DNA from: Gammaproteobacteria bacterium
GTDB lineage: Bacteria; Pseudomonadota; Gammaproteobacteria; HK1
Length of the DNA stretch: 64,000 nucleotides
Direction: 5' to 3'
Assembly: GCA_012103455.1 (NCBI GenBank)
Contig: WLWT01000002.1
Span: 868,001 to 932,000, forward strand
Within the stretch, counting starts at the first letter, position 1; every line of letters starts with the position of its first letter. Below are positions 63,648 through 64,000 of the stretch, in pieces. The translations under genes were made by a program, and so were the position numbers. A model generated the notes under the pieces. That model was not told where the DNA came from and did not search any database. It was given only the letters and a program-made list of their open reading frames with translations.

Positions 63648-63860
63648 TCATTCGTCTTTGAGTAGAGGAAAAAGTGGCGGCAGGATCAGAAGATGGAAAT
63701 GGCTGTAAAGATGCGCCCCCGGGATCAGGCCGATGGCCTTGAAGTGAGTGGCGGATTCGGGGGCAGCGGGCACGCGGTACTCTTTTGGTTGTCGCCGGAT
63801 TACATGAAGACCGGCTACTTTAACGGGTCCGCCAAAAAAGGCTATAGCGGCCTGCGGCAT
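63648..63860 (-). CDS. Possible small protein, unknown
   Basis: 70 residues (MPQAAIAFFGGPVKVAGLHV to LPPLFPLLKDE) ending 9 bases before the glycosylase start. No family recognised. It could also be a spurious frame. Confidence 0.3.
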   Translation of the reverse strand: MPQAAIAFFGGPVKVAGLHVIRRQPKEYRVPAAPESATHFKAIGLIPGAHLYSHFHLLILPPLFPLLKDE

Positions 63861-63918
63861 TGCAATTGTTGTGCGCGGCCTAATGTTGTTCCAACAAAAC
63901 CCTCACCGAAAGCTGCAC

Positions 63919-64000
63919 ATGAATATCAATGCTTGGAAAGCCGCCACCCTGGGCGCCGTCGCTCTGGTGGCCTTAGCCGGATGTACTCAGGAGACCCAGA
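63919..64000 (+). CDS. Lipoprotein, N-terminus only
   Basis: ATG starts MNINAWKAATLGAVALVALA and GCTQETQ, a signal peptide with the lipobox LAGC. It continues outside the window. Confidence 0.6.
   Translation, partial: MNINAWKAATLGAVALVALAGCTQETQ

Overview
The window looks like a chromosomal segment of an IS-rich, GC-rich proteobacterium (gammaproteobacterial is my best guess, from the IS families, the SlyD-type isomerase with a His-rich tail and the integron-type cassettes; the species cannot be read from the sequence). Islands of intact catabolic genes with high-GC codon use alternate with graveyards of insertion sequences, MITEs, phage remnants and toxin-antitoxin debris.

Layout. 1-4.65 kb: branched-chain amino-acid type ABC ATPase, secreted cyclase-family hydrolase, FKBP isomerase, VOC protein and amidohydrolase. 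4.7-11.8 kb: mobile-element scrap (ISL3, IS5, IS66, three IS3 remnants, nested MITEs and a dead higBA). 11.9-23.0 kb: a fatty-acid/CoA-type locus (enoyl-CoA hydratase, GIY-YIG-like protein, acyl-CoA dehydrogenase, CaiB-type CoA transferase, DUF1330 protein), of which about 2 kb is present twice in inverted orientation. Between the copies lie a peptidoglycan-binding protein, a deleted methyltransferase, a bicupin and an LLM oxidoreductase. 23-26.2 kb: an ISKra4-family element cut cleanly by an IS4-family element. 26.6-30.8 kb: molybdopterin oxidoreductase, second CaiB-type transferase and nitroreductase. 30.8-38 kb: MITEs, group II intron and IS66 fragments, a decaying P2-like tail module, and an IS91-type recombinase/transposase remnant.

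38.2-49.4 kb is an integron-type gene cassette array with at least eight recognisable attC-like sites and no integrase gene in the window (a CALIN-like cluster). Most cassette genes lie on the minus strand: brnT/brnA-like, PIN/RHH, a RadC-like gene split by two IS elements, an HNH protein, two membrane coiled-coil proteins, hicBA, and a TIR-like protein with a small membrane protein. A SymE-like toxin lies in opposite orientation. A group IIC-type intron sits exactly in one attC core. Two copies of an SDR gene fragment abut the two ends where cassettes begin and may mark an attI-like site.

49.7-64 kb is intact catabolic DNA: class II aldolase, epoxide hydrolase, VOC protein, a two-subunit TPP-dependent 2-oxoacid dehydrogenase E1, and directly upstream in the same operon a GrdB/PrdB-family reductase whose frame is interrupted by a UGA followed by a good bacterial SECIS-like hairpin. 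I interpret that gene as a selenoprotein that normal gene calling splits in two. Next come an enoyl-CoA hydratase, an acyl-CoA ligase, a three-subunit molybdenum hydroxylase (2Fe-2S, FAD and Mo subunits, the last fused to a CoxG domain) and a family 4/5 uracil-DNA glycosylase. A lipoprotein gene begins at the right edge.

The metabolic genes work as modules for oxidising organic acids through CoA thioesters: hydroxylase, ligase, hydratase, acyl-CoA dehydrogenase and CoA transferase. Frameshifts are concentrated in mobile DNA and often fall in homopolymers, so real decay is more likely than general sequencing error, although single-base errors at some runs cannot be excluded.
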